In this document: positions 47,191 through 58,259 of the stretch, piece by piece | Position numbering within the stretch: the first letter of the stretch is position 1 | Layout of the letters: every line of letters starts with the position of its first letter | Translations under genes and position numbers: made by a program | Assembly: GCA_963854835.1 (NCBI GenBank) | Contig: OY978530.1 | Location: 16,202,616-16,266,615 of the forward strand | Length of the DNA: 64,000 bases | Reading direction: 5' to 3' | Source of the DNA: Megamerina dolium | Lineage: Eukaryota > Arthropoda > Insecta > Diptera > Megamerinidae | The notes under the pieces: generated by a model | What the model was told of the DNA's origin: nothing | Database searches by the model: none | The model's input: only the letters and a program-made list of their open reading frames with translations

Positions 47191-48600
47191 CTACCTTTTA
47201 TTCGAAATTTTTTCTGTGGGAAAAATGTGAAAGGGTTAGGATGGGGATATCCGTTTTGATTTTAATCCGATATTCGTTGTCCAATATCCAATTAAGTAAA
47301 AACAAGTTTTGCAAAGAATAAAAATGTAACAAAACTTGAATCAAACTATGAACATTTGAACAGTTGAGGAGAAAACCGGATACAACAACAATGAATTATC
47401 TAACGGACACAATTATTTGTGTAGTACCACTGTGTGGATATTAAACTGAAGCATGGACGTGGTGATTTTAAAAGGTATGACTACATATATTCATATAAAC
47501 AATTTCGAATTGTTTTTTCACATTTCAACCCCATTTATAGAATTGTTTGTTTTATATAGTATTTCAATATAAATTTTTCGGGATTTTTTTTCTTTGCATA
47601 ATTTAAGAATAAACGCACGATCGATTTCGAATGGACATCTGCTTTTTACGCATAAAATTTCCTAGAAAATCAAGGGAAAAAATAACAAATTAACACATCT
47701 GCATGTCATACAAATTCATAAAAGTTAATAAATGTATAAACACATGCACATCAAAGTGGAGTGAGACTTGTTTGTTCCGAAAATGACAAAAAACAATGAC
47801 ACCAAATATTACTTGCCTAATCGTGTATTAATAGGTGCCCGTATCGTTACTAAGTTTTAAGGAAATGCACTAAATCACAATTTGACATTTATGTTAAAGA
47901 AAATAAACATTAATTCTTTATTTTAGTTTTTGTTAAAGACGAATTTGTGTAACTTATGTTGTAATCATCACTAGAAATGCCATCATAACATTAAGATATA
48001 GAAAAAACCTTTTAAATGTTATGGGAAGGTTTACGAACTTTAATATATATTTTATTTTAATACTATAGTTAGAAACAAATTCTAAACAATGTGAAGAACT
48101 CTAATCCACAAATATATAAACAAAATCACTCGACCACTTTAAACATAATTACATAGTGAAATAAAAAATAATTTGTTTCTGCCTTTACTGAAATTTACCA
48201 TCCACTTTCTGGCATCCGATTTTCAAAATTTGACTCTTAATGGATCCACAAGATGTGCTGCTTTACAAAAACGTTCATTTCACTTAATTCTAAAGGATTA
48301 TGGACAAAGATACGAAACAAAAATTTTTTTTCAAAATGACCACCTAATCTAGTTCAATATTCACGATTCTCCTAATTCTCCTAATTCAACATATAAAACA
48401 AATTTTCCGCAATTATTAATAAATCATGTATATTTTAATTCATTTACAAAAAATTACGTAAATTTTGTATAAATACGGAAAAAAAATCAAAATGTGTAAT
48501 TATCAAAATCCCTTTGTAATTTTTTATTCATATATTTGTTAATAAAATTATTCGTCGAAAGCCTTTCATTACAAAATCAGGCAAAAAGTAAAATATTCAG
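47191..48600. other. AT-rich sequence without recognised features
   Basis: No open frame above noise, no inverted ends, no tRNA-like boxes seen. Confidence 0.5.
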
Positions 48601-48829
48601 ATTTTGATACTTGGTATGTGCAAGTGATTCCGAAATTCCCTGTAGCCCAAATGAGGATTTAGGAAGATTTCAATATATGTGTAAACTTAATCTTATTCAA
48701 TGTTATTCAGCTGTCATTATGTGTCCCAAGAAGAATTTGGTGATCTTACACTTGATTTGGAGTTGTATCGAATTCAAACAGAAATGCTTAGCTCAAGAAT
48801 GCAACATGTAGATCACGAAAATGTTATGA

Positions 48830-49260
48830 ATATTTCATTGGTTGACTCAACGCAAACACAAATAATTCTACCACAGCTTCATATTTTTTTGAATGAAAAT
48901 CATCCTCCACTTTGGGAGTCTCCAAATCTTCGGATAATCTTCGGCTATCTCCAAATGTTTTTGTTGGCAGTTGTGAGGCAATAATTGGGTTTTGGTGGCT
49001 GGTCACAAAAGCGGTGCCATCTGTAAATGTGGAAGTTGTTATTTTTCCTGAAGTCGGCAAGTCGAAGAGTGCACAGCAAGTAATAGTGGTCCCAGTACAA
49101 TACCTTGTGACACCCCTGCCTCGATGAATTGTGGTAGTGAAGTGAAATTTTCTACCCTTGCAGCATAGCTTGTGCAGCGTATATAGTTTTTCAAAAGAGC
49201 ATGTGTATTTTTCGGCAGCAGAGTTCTGACTTGCTCAATTGTCCCATGCTACGCTCGAAA
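48830..49260 (-). pseudogene. Jockey-type LINE RT fragment (palm)
   Basis: Minus strand reads LLPKNTHALLKNYIRC, then GVSQGIVLGPLLLAVH, then TFTDGTAFVTSHQNPIIASQ, where the usual FADDTA box is TDGTA. It continues to about 48830. The catalytic Asp pair is lost. Confidence 0.65.
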
Positions 49261-49270
49261 ACCAGGAGAG

Positions 49271-49616
49271 ACGGGGTTAGGTTAGATTAGTAGGTTAGGT
49301 TAGGTTATCGTGGCTGCCCTCTCTCTCTGAGAGGACACACTTAGGCCAGAAAGGCCCATTGTAATATCACCCAGCTTCTCTTCCAATACTGTTGTGCGTG
49401 TTAAATTTGGACAGCATTAGAAGAGACCTACTTATATTAACCTTTAACTTAAGTTTGTCACAGAGATCTTTTAATTGCCAATTCTTGCCGACAGGTGGGT
49501 AAAGTTCGAAAGAAAAATCTATTCGATATCAAATTTTGTTATGCTTCAACCGGAGATTGAAGCCACGGCCTACTGCTCAGAAGGCCAACGCACTAACCAT
49601 TGAGCTATGGCACCCA
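49271..49616 (-). mobile_element. SINE variant with CCTAA-repeat tail
   Basis: The tRNA-like head (GGGTGCCATAGCTCAATGG on the minus strand) ends at 49616. The body matches the other SINEs to about 49380. The 3' end then diverges (GGGCC-like end, AGAGGGCAGCCACGAT) and finishes in CCTAA repeats at 49275-49307. It lies between two Jockey pieces (49640-49812 and 48830-49260), consistent with insertion into that element. Confidence 0.65.
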
Positions 49617-49639
49617 CTTGATTAAGTAACATTCTTCCG

Positions 49640-49812
49640 TATAGCTTCGAAACTGTAGGCAGACGACTAATTGGCCTATACAAATTCCAAGTTTTGGTGT
49701 TACTGAGACATCTGCCAGTTTTAAGCATCTTGGGAAATACTGGATACGGGAAATAGCATTGCAGATGAACAGAATATGTCGAGCAGAAGTTTTCTGTTTC
49801 GTATCATTGTAA
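49640..49812 (-). pseudogene. Jockey-type LINE RT fragment (fingers)
   Basis: Minus strand gives ICNAISRIQYFPRCLKLADV and LYRPISRLPTVSKLYGRMLL, the N-terminal reverse transcriptase motifs. Frame-broken. Separated from the palm fragment by the SINE and a missing stretch of about 100 residues. Confidence 0.6.
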
Positions 49813-50770
49813 CGCGTGCCTTTGTTTTCCAGCTGGGGTAACGCTCAGCCAGCCAGGGTAAACAAGAGGCCAGCGAAAAACTCTTGTTGTAGGAGGAAAA
49901 CCGAATTACACACTTACTGTCAAATTGACAGTAATATTACCGACACTAGAGTGTTCGGCTCGGATGATATACCTCTCGCGGTACAATTCCTACTTTTATT
50001 ATTCTTTTCGTTTATTTGTCTTTACAAGAAATAAGTATTTACAAAAAGAAAAGAGGCTTAAAAGTACAGAAGAATTGGCAAATTGAATTAACAAATTAAT
50101 GAAAAATATGCTACAATTGAATTATTCCACTAAGGCTACAAATTTATGAAACTATCCTACTCTATTCGTATCCTACGCAAGTAAGAGGGAGGCAAGGAGG
50201 GGAATGCAGGAGGAACCAGCGCTCGAGCTGGTTGCTCTTGGATTTGAAGTGGTCAAAGTAACTACTTTGGCAGAGCAGAAGGCTCGCAGTTGACTACCCG
50301 AAGCTCCCGTATATGGGATCACTTTAGAGCAAGAACTCGTATTGTCGCGCACCGTATATGGTTCTGCTTCAATAGAGCACTCGTTGGTAGCAATTCGCCC
50401 AACGGGTCGTTGTTGCAAAATAATTGGCAACTGCAGAAAGACGCTTCGATACTGATCCCAACTGGTCAAGCACATGTACATATGTCGCTTGTCCGATCAA
50501 GTACGGAAGTCGCTTTTCTCGATTTTAGTTGGTTCAGCATGATCATTATCTATGAAATGTATGCTAAACCAAACGAGAATTCTCATATCTGCTCTATGTG
50601 TTTGCCTTTATTTTTTTACTTGTGTTTTTGTCTTTATTCAATTAACATATATTACATACATACGTACATGCATTACATGTAAATTCAAATTCATTTATAT
50701 TAATTAATTTATATCAACTGAATCAAGCACAAGCACATATGCAAACTCATTTATCTGTATCGAAGTCGTA
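49813..50770. other. Unassigned sequence
   Basis: Open frames on both strands at 50173-50682 (102 and 130 codons) overlap antiparallel and carry no motif I recognise. Less AT-rich at 50170-50520, so a TE remnant is likely. Confidence 0.35.
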
Positions 50771-50982
50771 AATGTGTCTTGGTGCAAGTGTTCCGTGGGT
50801 TCGTCCCACCACCTGACCTTGCCCACATGTACGGGTTCGATACTGAATCGCGACATGAGTTTATTTTTAATATTTTTTTTTTTTATTTTATTATTTTTTT
50901 ATTATTTTTTATTTTATTATTATTTATTTTATTATTATTTATTTTCTAATTATTTATTATTTTTGTTCTATATAAATATGGA

Positions 50983-51031
50983 TGCCGAATATATTAATAT
51001 TCGGCATTTGTAACACGGATACGCGTGTTAC
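50983..51031. other. Two adjacent perfect hairpins
   Basis: TGCCGAATA/TATTCGGCA (9-bp stem, 6-base loop, 50983-51006) is followed three bases later by GTAACACG/CGTGTTAC (8-bp stem, 6-base loop, 51010-51031). They lie just after a (TTTAT)-rich stretch. Confidence 0.5.
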
Positions 51032-51189
51032 ATCATTGCCCATAACTCTGTTAATTCTTTAGAAATTTTGAAAATCGGATGCCTAGAAAAAAATCGTAGA
51101 AAATCATTATTATCGCCAACCCAACTACATGGGTCAGAGCTCCTGTATATTCAGCTATTTTTTAATTGCCTCATAGTGTTATTTATTAT

Positions 51190-52640
51190 TATGTTAATTT
51201 TTTGATGTAAAATTTGTACCATTATCTGTGACTAAAAATTTTGGTATGTTGTAGAGTAACCTCGTTGTCGATAGCTTTTGTTAGATTCTGTATCAGAAAT
51301 GTTTACACAAATGAAAATTTTTGAAAAATCATTTTGGGAAGTAAGAATGTACTTATTTCCCGAAGTGGTTTCTGGGATAATTCCTACAATCTCTTCATAT
51401 AAACCTTTTCGAATGGCCTTGAAGGCGTGGGGGTCAATATCATTGGTATTTGGGTAATCCTTGAAGATTTGTTGATTTGCCATTTTTTTTTTAATTTTTT
51501 ACATAATCCTTAATTTGGTTACGCATACCCTTCCATCTATATTATATTTTAATTCTAAAATAAGTTTGCAGTGCACCCCGATGTTCTCCTAAGGGTAAAT
51601 CTTGGAAATTGGGTAGTACCATCGTTGTATCCTTTTCATCGCTGAGCAGCTCCACATTTTAGTTTTCTGTATTCTCTGCTTCCTTATCCAGGTCCTGCTT
51701 GTCGTCGGAATTTCCTTCTATTTTATTTTGGTCTTCAACCTTTTTTCTTGTCTTAGAACGAGTCTTAACCATAGCTATTTCAGGTTATGGCTTTGGTACT
51801 CTGCTGAGTGCGTCTGCATTTAAATTTCTTTTACCTGGTTTGTAGATAATCTCAAAATCAATTTTGGATAATTAATGCCTGAAACGTGCCAAACGTGGTA
51901 TCTGGTCTTGTAAGTTTGCAAATCGTCATAGTGGCCGGTGGCCAGTGTAGATTTTGGCTCGATAATTCTTCACAGTCCATACGATGGCCAGGAATTCCTT
52001 TTCAATGGTGGAATAGCTTTTCTCAGTATTACTGAGCACCCTGCTTGAAAAGACCATCCAATTTCATCTTGTGATAGAATTGCACCTACAGCCTCATTGC
52101 TAGTATCTGTTGTTAACACAAAAATTTTAGAAAAATCTGGGTAGGCGAAAATTGGCGGAGAGAAAATTGCTTGCTTCAAATCTCCAAAAGCTTTCTGACA
52201 TTTTTTTGTCCATTCAAATTTCGTGTCTTTTTTGAGTAGTATACAACAATGTCATCCAAACATATATAACAATTTATTCCCTAGAGTCCAGTCAATACAT
52301 GATTCATTAATCTTTGACAGGTAACAGGTGCTCCCATTAATCCAGATGGCATTCTATTAAATTCATAATGTCCGACTCCTGAACTAAATGTTGTTTTTTC
52401 TCTGTCTGATTCTTCCATTAGCACTTGATAATACCCACTAGCCAGATCAAGTGTAGTGAATTATCTGCTATGACCTAACTGATCCAATATTTCATCTATA
52501 CGTGGAATTGGGAAAATCTGTTTAATGGTGGCATCGTTCAATTTTCTGACAACTAGCCTCCATTTCTTTTATCCGTAGCTTCCCGACTTCTTTGGAACTA
52601 CAATTATTAGAGAATTCCATGGAGAAAAACTGGAAACAAT
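51190..52640 (-). pseudogene. Errantivirus RT, RNase H and integrase (copy 2)
   Basis: The reverse transcriptase is in small pieces (52200-52640). RNase H is at 51970-52179 (FVLTTDTSNEAVGAILSQDE). Integrase is at 51232-51483 (LYEEIVGIIPETTSGNKYIL, QNDFSKIFICVN) followed near 51230-51195 by FLVTDNGTNFTSK in another frame (second catalytic D). The element ends at about 51190. Multiple frameshifts. Confidence 0.7.
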
Positions 52641-53460
52641 TATTCCATCTTCCACCATCTTATTTACCTGTTTATTAATTTTTTTCTTTATGCGCTTCTG
52701 GAAACCTGTAATGTCTTTGATTGATCGATGCCTGCTCTATTTTTACTGATATCTTGTTTTATAGGACAATCTGTCGCCTGGTAAATAAAACAAGTCGTGA
52801 AATTGCTTGAAAATGTCTTCCATCGATTTTCTTCCTCCAATATTTAAGCTTGAATCTAACTTAACTGTGTTTATATTTTAGTAACCCTCTCGTAATAATT
52901 AGATTCCCTAACGCTATGTATTTTAGAAACCGCGTCATACTCTATATGCTCCAGATGATTAAATTTAATCATATTAACTCTAATATCGTTACTCAGAGTA
53001 TACGATTTCGTACTTAGCATACGATCTTCATGGCCCTCCCTGGTACTACTTCACTTATTTTAATGCCGAGGTTCAAATACTAATGAATTCTTAACGTTAA
53101 CAAAAAATGTAAGGCTTAAAATGTAAAACGTGCAAACATTTAATTAAGTAAGCAAAGGAAGCAAGAAACAATAATTGATCAAAAATACGCAGTAATAAAT
53201 CGCTGTATTAATGTTTTGTTAAAGTTCAGTTACAATAAGGTTTTGTATTAGACTTATTTTGGTTAATGGATAAATTTGTTTGCATGTATTTCGTAAGCTA
53301 TATGTTATTTTACGTGCTCCGTATGATTAAATTTAATTATAATTATTTTGAGGTCATTATTTACAATATACGAATCTGCATTCGTGTTGAGCATTGGAAT
53401 ATATACTGTGCAGTCCGTCACACTGTTCAATGTCTCCCCCAAGTATATTCCAGGCGATAC

Positions 53461-53919
53461 TTACTGTTTCTCTACTATACCTGTTTCAAATTTTGCATTT
53501 ACTTTGATAGGGACTACCTTCAGACTTCTCCCAGGTACTACAACCTCACTGGAGTGGAGTACTCTATTAACCTCGTTCAACGATTTGAGAGGTAAAGTCA
53601 TCAAATGCTGTTTTCGCTCATCGAAGAAAATGAGCTTCTTTTTTATAGTATTGAGGATTGATCGGTTCCATATATTGTCTCTTCCTAGAATATCATCAGC
53701 AGGTATCCTACTCTCTTCGGATATTAAATGCAATTTCAGAATCAAATCATTAATCCTCTCATGTGGACTGCTACTGGTCCTAACAAATCCTCCGAGTGCT
53801 CTTTTCTTGCTAACATATATATGAATTACCGATGATTTTATTGAACTGGTATCTACCCTAGAGTCTACAAGTAAAATGAGTTTTTCATTCCTTGCACGGA
53901 AATTCAATGAACACATCAT
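53461..53919 (-). pseudogene. Errantivirus protease and linker (copy 2)
   Basis: KLILLVDSRVDTSSIKS corresponds to DSGAD of the arm copy; DSR-V-D lacks the catalytic glycine context. The linker DILGRDNIWN and KLIFFDERKQHLMTLPLKSL aligns with the arm protein at 32197-32583. Confidence 0.7.
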
Positions 53920-54012
53920 CTACATCAGACATCAAAACAGTAGCCACGTTTGCTATTACTGGATGGGAAAGATGATTTAACAATTCCTCTGAGGACTAAC
54001 TACCAAATTATA

Positions 54013-55430
54013 CTATCTTCTATCTGACGTGGAGGGTATGTCAAAAGTCTCTAAAGACCCATGACCGACACCTTCCATCTCAGCTGACCTACTTTCAGCA
54101 AAATTTTGGGGTTCTCGGTTCCCGTAGTTGCCCTTAGCTTTTTTCCAACTCTTTGCATTTATAACAGTCGCCAGTCTTGTGACCTGGCTTCTTGCAAAAG
54201 AAACATTTAGCTTACTTCGGTTAGGCTCTTTGTTTTCTTGGATTCCCTTACTATGCCCTGTTATTGGAGTATTATTCCCCTGTGTTTTTGTATTGTTAGT
54301 AAATGAAGTATAAGACAAATTAAACTCATGCTCGTATTTTTTACACTAAACGCAATAGGGCACATTTTTTTTATCTTCAAACATTCGTCTCTGGAGTGCC
54401 TTTTTTTGTCGAAAAAGGAACAGGTAGGAACGGTTATTTTGTCCAGGATGTCTTCTCGTTGCCCTTTAGCTCCTTAACAATGCTTGGTCTACAATTCAAC
54501 CGCATGCATTCAACCGCATGCACCTAACGTTACCTAACCTCCTTGCAAAACACGTATATCTTCCTAGGGTAATTGCCGTGCGAATTGGATTTGATGCGTG
54601 AGTGGCTCCAGGTGGACTGTGTTCAAATACTTATTTCGCAGAAGTGTATGCAACTCGTCTAAATTCTCGAATTTTTTACTAAGCACCAAGTTATAAGCAT
54701 CAGCATATAGTCGTTGTTTTACATAGGCTAGGAAGTCTTACAACTCAACGGGTTTTATGGCCTTTCGTGCTAATTCGCACCCAGAAGTGAACTGATGTGC
54801 TTCGGTCCTCAAGTCTTTAGACTCCGCACCTGTGTGCACGGGGACTACTGACCGTTTGTGCTATTTCGTCAATACGCATTTTTAGCTTTACTTCTGCTTG
54901 TATTTCTGGTTGAGGCTCTGCTTGTGTTCTCCTTAAAGGTGTACGACGACGACGAGATGTCTATTGTGCTAGGCAACTTTCCCTTTTGAGATTCATCACT
55001 TTTACTTGGAGCGCATTTAACTGCACAGGCTCAACTGAGCTTCTGAGCCGTTTTTCTACAAAGTTTTCTGAAATACCCCTTTCCTTTAGCAAGTCTTCCA
55101 ATTACTTATTTCTTTTGAGGGTATCAGTAATCTCTACTTCTAGATGTTCCACGTAGGACCCCAGTTTTTCGATCTGTTCTCACAGAGCCTTAATATGTGT
55201 TTCTGCCGCTTCGAGATAGTGTTTTTTTCAAGGCTGTTTCAGCCTGCCATTTCAGATGGTCTTTTAATTCGACTAGAGTAGTGTCAAGTTCGTTGGTTGG
55301 TGTTTGTACTATTCCGTGATGTAATGTTGATTTAATGAGCTGGAATTGCTCGTATGTGCTATGTTGCTTAATCATACGAAGTCAATTGACTCGGTTATTG
55401 CAACGTCTGGTTGGCTGTTGGTTTGTTTGC
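54013..55430 (-). pseudogene. Errantivirus gag (copy 2)
   Basis: 55190-55375 (MIKQHSTYEQFQLIKS) matches the start of gag after the arm primer-binding site. Central parts are decayed. The nucleocapsid end (54013-54318, SYTSFTNNTKTQGN) matches the arm copy. Zinc-knuckle traces near 54310-54430. Confidence 0.6.
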
Positions 55431-55625
55431 AGCCTGGAAGATACCTAGACTCAATTAGCACAAAAGGTGCCACCACTTGTGTGACCACTGATATGTGGTT
55501 TATTCGAACCACCTTGATTTGATAATAAAGCTACTAATATCATCTATTTTTGTTTCAGCGAATTCATTGAGGTCGTCCATTTTGAATATTTCTAGCATTC
55601 TATGACGCAGAGCACCCAGACTTGG

Positions 55626-56373
55626 TCACTCGCACAGAAAATGGAAAACCGTTTCCTTGGACCCTTCCTGATTGCAGTTACGGTATATGTCCTTGTGGGG
55701 CCATCCCAACCTTTCGGCGTGGTCCCCCATCTGCCAGTGGCCGTTTATTGTTGAATTGATTCTGAAAATGTCTGTTCTAGGCTTCTTTATCAATTCGTAT
55801 GTTCTTGACTTATCGTATTTAGGCCAAATTAGCTTGCTTATTTTACAGGTACCAGTTTTTTCCCAACTAGTCTCTGCCTGCTTCTGGAACTTGAGGTGGG
55901 GCTCTCTTATCACGGCGATGAGGGGGCATCCGACAGCTACCGACTCGGATTCGCTGAGAGAAGTCACCCTTCTTGCCAATTCATCTGCCTTCTATGTTCC
56001 TATGGCCAGATACCCAGATGAGAGTGATGTCCATTTTGCTTGTCAGTAAGTTTACCTCCCACTTGCATTGTCATGATTTCTGAATTAGTTACTGGTGAAT
56101 TAAGTGCTAAAAGGGTTGCTTGACTATCTCACAATACATATGCCTTCGATAGTTTATGTAGATGACTATTAGTTATCCTACGTGCTTCCCGTATTCCAAG
56201 AACTTCTGCTTGGAAGATGGTGGCGTAGCCTCCAGACGAAAGGACATGGATACATTGAGATCTGCCGAGTATACTCCCGCTCCTGCACCACAATCCATCT
56301 TGGATCCGTCGGTATATTTCTTAATTGTACCCTCCTTGGCCACACGGTCTAGGTTCTTCCAGAAGTCTAGCAC
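55626..56373 (-). pseudogene. LOA-type RNase H and C-terminus
   Basis: 56173-56373 has KYTDGSKMDCGAGAGVYSAD (RNase H first catalytic D and nearby residues). 55626-55979 has RTDIFRINSTINGHWQMGDH, AERLGWPHKDIYRNCNQEG and VFHFLCE, the conserved H-C-C end of LOA/Jockey ORF2. Frames broken between. Confidence 0.65.
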
Positions 56374-56834
56374 TGAAGTGATGTAGTCTGATTTGCCGTA
56401 CTGCTTTCAGCTGTCTACTATTTTATTGTGTCCAAACTGTAGGCCACCTTCTTTAATCCTGGTGGCCGCGTTCGCTGCAGTTAGTTGTATTTGAATGTCG
56501 ATCGGAAGTGAATTTAGGATGACGTTCAGTTTCTCCGTTGGTCATGATTTCATTACCCCCGTTATTCCTGCACACGCTGCTTATTGTAAACTGGTAAGTC
56601 GTCTGACGTTATATTGCTTTCTTGGTAACAGCCACCATACCAAGGCCCCGTATATCTTATTACGGGGGTGTACATCCACAGTGCAAGTTTTGGTTTTAAA
56701 CCCCAATTTTCGTGAATGATTCTTTTGCATGTGCAGTAAGCACAACCCCCAGATATGTTGTTTTGTGGGGTTTTCGACCCCATTGAGAGATGGGAGTCTG
56801 AACTTAGGTATTTTGGTCTTAGTTGTGAACAACA

Positions 56835-57182
56835 TCAGCGTTTTGCTTGGGTTAACATTAAGCTGATAGTTGATATGAATGGGCCTGTTGTTAAAAACAC
56901 GAGGTCATCTACGTAAGCGACTACTTTTACTCCTCCTTTGTTGAGTTCTAGTAGAATATTGTTTAGCGCTAGTACCCATAGGAGCGGAGATAAGACCCCG
57001 CCTTGTAGGGTACATCTCCCCGCAAATAGTGTTATTGTAGCGCCTCCATTCGATGCTTGTATTAATCTGTTCTGCAGCATACATCGAATCCAGCTGCTTA
57101 CGCAGCCGTCAATTCCGATTTTAACCAGAGATTCGAATATGTTGTCAATGGATATATTGTTGATGTCTAAGAAGGCTGCCAT
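56835..57182 (-). pseudogene. LOA-type reverse transcriptase fragment
   Basis: AAFLDINNISIDNIFESLVK (D of the first palm motif), CTLQGGVLSPLLWVLALN (usually GTPQGG), and VVAYVDDLVFLT with the YxDD catalytic pair. Frame ends before the thumb. Confidence 0.7.
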
Positions 57183-57377
57183 GGTAAACTATTCCTGATA
57201 GAGGGATTTTTCGATGTGACCCACAACCTCATGCTAAAGTCTAGTTCTCTTGCTAATTATTCATAGGATTTATTGTCCATTTGACCCCGAAAAAGAAACA
57301 CAAATTAGAATTAGATCCTATGTTGCGTTAAACGTTGAACGTAAAACACCTTGTATATACAAAATATTTCATAGTAT

Positions 57378-57398
57378 CCTGCCGGCTACACCAAAATA
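57378..57398 (-). other. Errantivirus primer-binding site (copy 2)
   Basis: The minus strand reads TGGTGTAGCCGGCAGGATAC, aligning with the arm site TGGCGCAGTAGTTAGGATAC. The following 40 bases also align with the arm leader. Confidence 0.6.
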
Positions 57399-57715
57399 TT
57401 GTGTACTACTCTTCCACAACACCACGTTACCTGATTCTCTAAGTGTTACGAGTCTTCTCGGAATTTCAACACTGATCACCTGAAAAGTAGAGTGAATTAT
57501 ACTTACCGCCTCTATTGTCCTATTTAATAAAAGCGCTTCGTTGTTCCAGCTTCCTTCGGCTTTATCTTCCCTATTCTCACTTATTTACTTTAACAACTGT
57601 TAGTTTTAAACATTAATACTGGAGGGCCTCGTAAGGATCGCAGAGTTTACACACTCACTTATCACTGTAAAGTCGCAACTCAAAATTCGTCTGCGTTCAG
57701 TCGTTCAGCAGATCG
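57399..57715 (-). repeat. Probable errantivirus 5' LTR (copy 2)
   Basis: Position upstream of the primer-binding site. Borders uncertain; the far side meets a different integrase fragment at about 57715. Confidence 0.4.
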
Positions 57716-58170
57716 CTTGGTAATATGAGTATTTTTCCGACAACTAATTCATATGGCGAACACATTGTATCTGCATGTGGAGTTGTGTTATATGCACTTG
57801 TTCCATTGCTGATCATCTGTGAAAGAAAACAAATAGTCATTAACTACTCTATGGTTTCTTTCCAGAGATACTATTATTTGGTGACGATATGGAGTTGAGA
57901 ATACCTGATGTGTGTGTCATAACTGACATATTTTGTTCATTAGCTCATTGGCAAATTCTGTACCTCTGCCTGATTTAAGTTCTTTAAAACAACCATACTT
58001 GAGTATGAATTGTTCAACAAGGGTTGTTTCGACTTACTTTGTGTCTTCGCATTTTATAGGATGAGCAATTATGTATTTCGTAAGATCGCATTGCATTTTT
58101 AGTATATCTGTACCCATTCGTCTTATTGTGTCAATTGAAACTGTCGCAAAACTTTTTGTTAGTGTATCAA
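57716..58170 (-). pseudogene. 412/mdg1-like integrase fragment
   Basis: Minus strand gives ATVSIDTIRRMGTDILKMQ, CDLTKYIIAHPIK, FILKYGCFKELKSGRGTEFA (second D replaced by G in S-G-R-G), STPYRHQ, and YNTTPHADTMCSPYELVVGK. It is an integrase core and C-terminal side in two frames. Confidence 0.65.
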
Positions 58171-58259
58171 GAATCCAGTAACCAAACAGGGTTGACTCCA
58201 GTAGAATTAAACGTTCATGAAACTAAAACGTAACAATATCATTATATATTAAAAAAATT

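Larger units (their letters stand above)
51190..55430 (-). mobile_element. Second copy of the errantivirus family, gag-pol
   Basis: Minus strand, collinear with the arm element (29652-34330) but more diverged. gag at about 54013-55430, protease and linker at 52650-53919, reverse transcriptase at 52200-52640, RNase H at 51970-52179, integrase at 51190-51483. Unlike the arm copy it keeps the integrase zinc/core region, so it shows what the arm copy lost. Its 5' LTR side is displaced by a LOA insertion. Confidence 0.75.
55500..57240 (-). mobile_element. LOA-type LINE fragment inserted in errantivirus leader
   Basis: Minus-strand LINE with reverse transcriptase (56835-57182), RNase H (56173-56373) and a C-terminal zinc-like region (55626-55979). 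It lies between the errantivirus primer-binding site (57378-57398) and gag (55430), where the arm copy has only about 170 bases. 5'-truncated. No target duplication found. Confidence 0.65.

Noticed and set aside
46605..47259. Long Ile-Tyr reading frames on both strands (also at 11815, 29268, 41200, 42832)
   Set aside because: They are translations of (TA)n tracts and have no coding signal.
49275..49307. TTAGG telomere remnant
   Set aside because: Only a few imperfect units, directly attached to the 3' end of a SINE; better explained as its tail.
50780..50850. tRNA-like block with GGTTCGATACTG
   Set aside because: B box lacks the final CC and no A box or cloverleaf is convincing.
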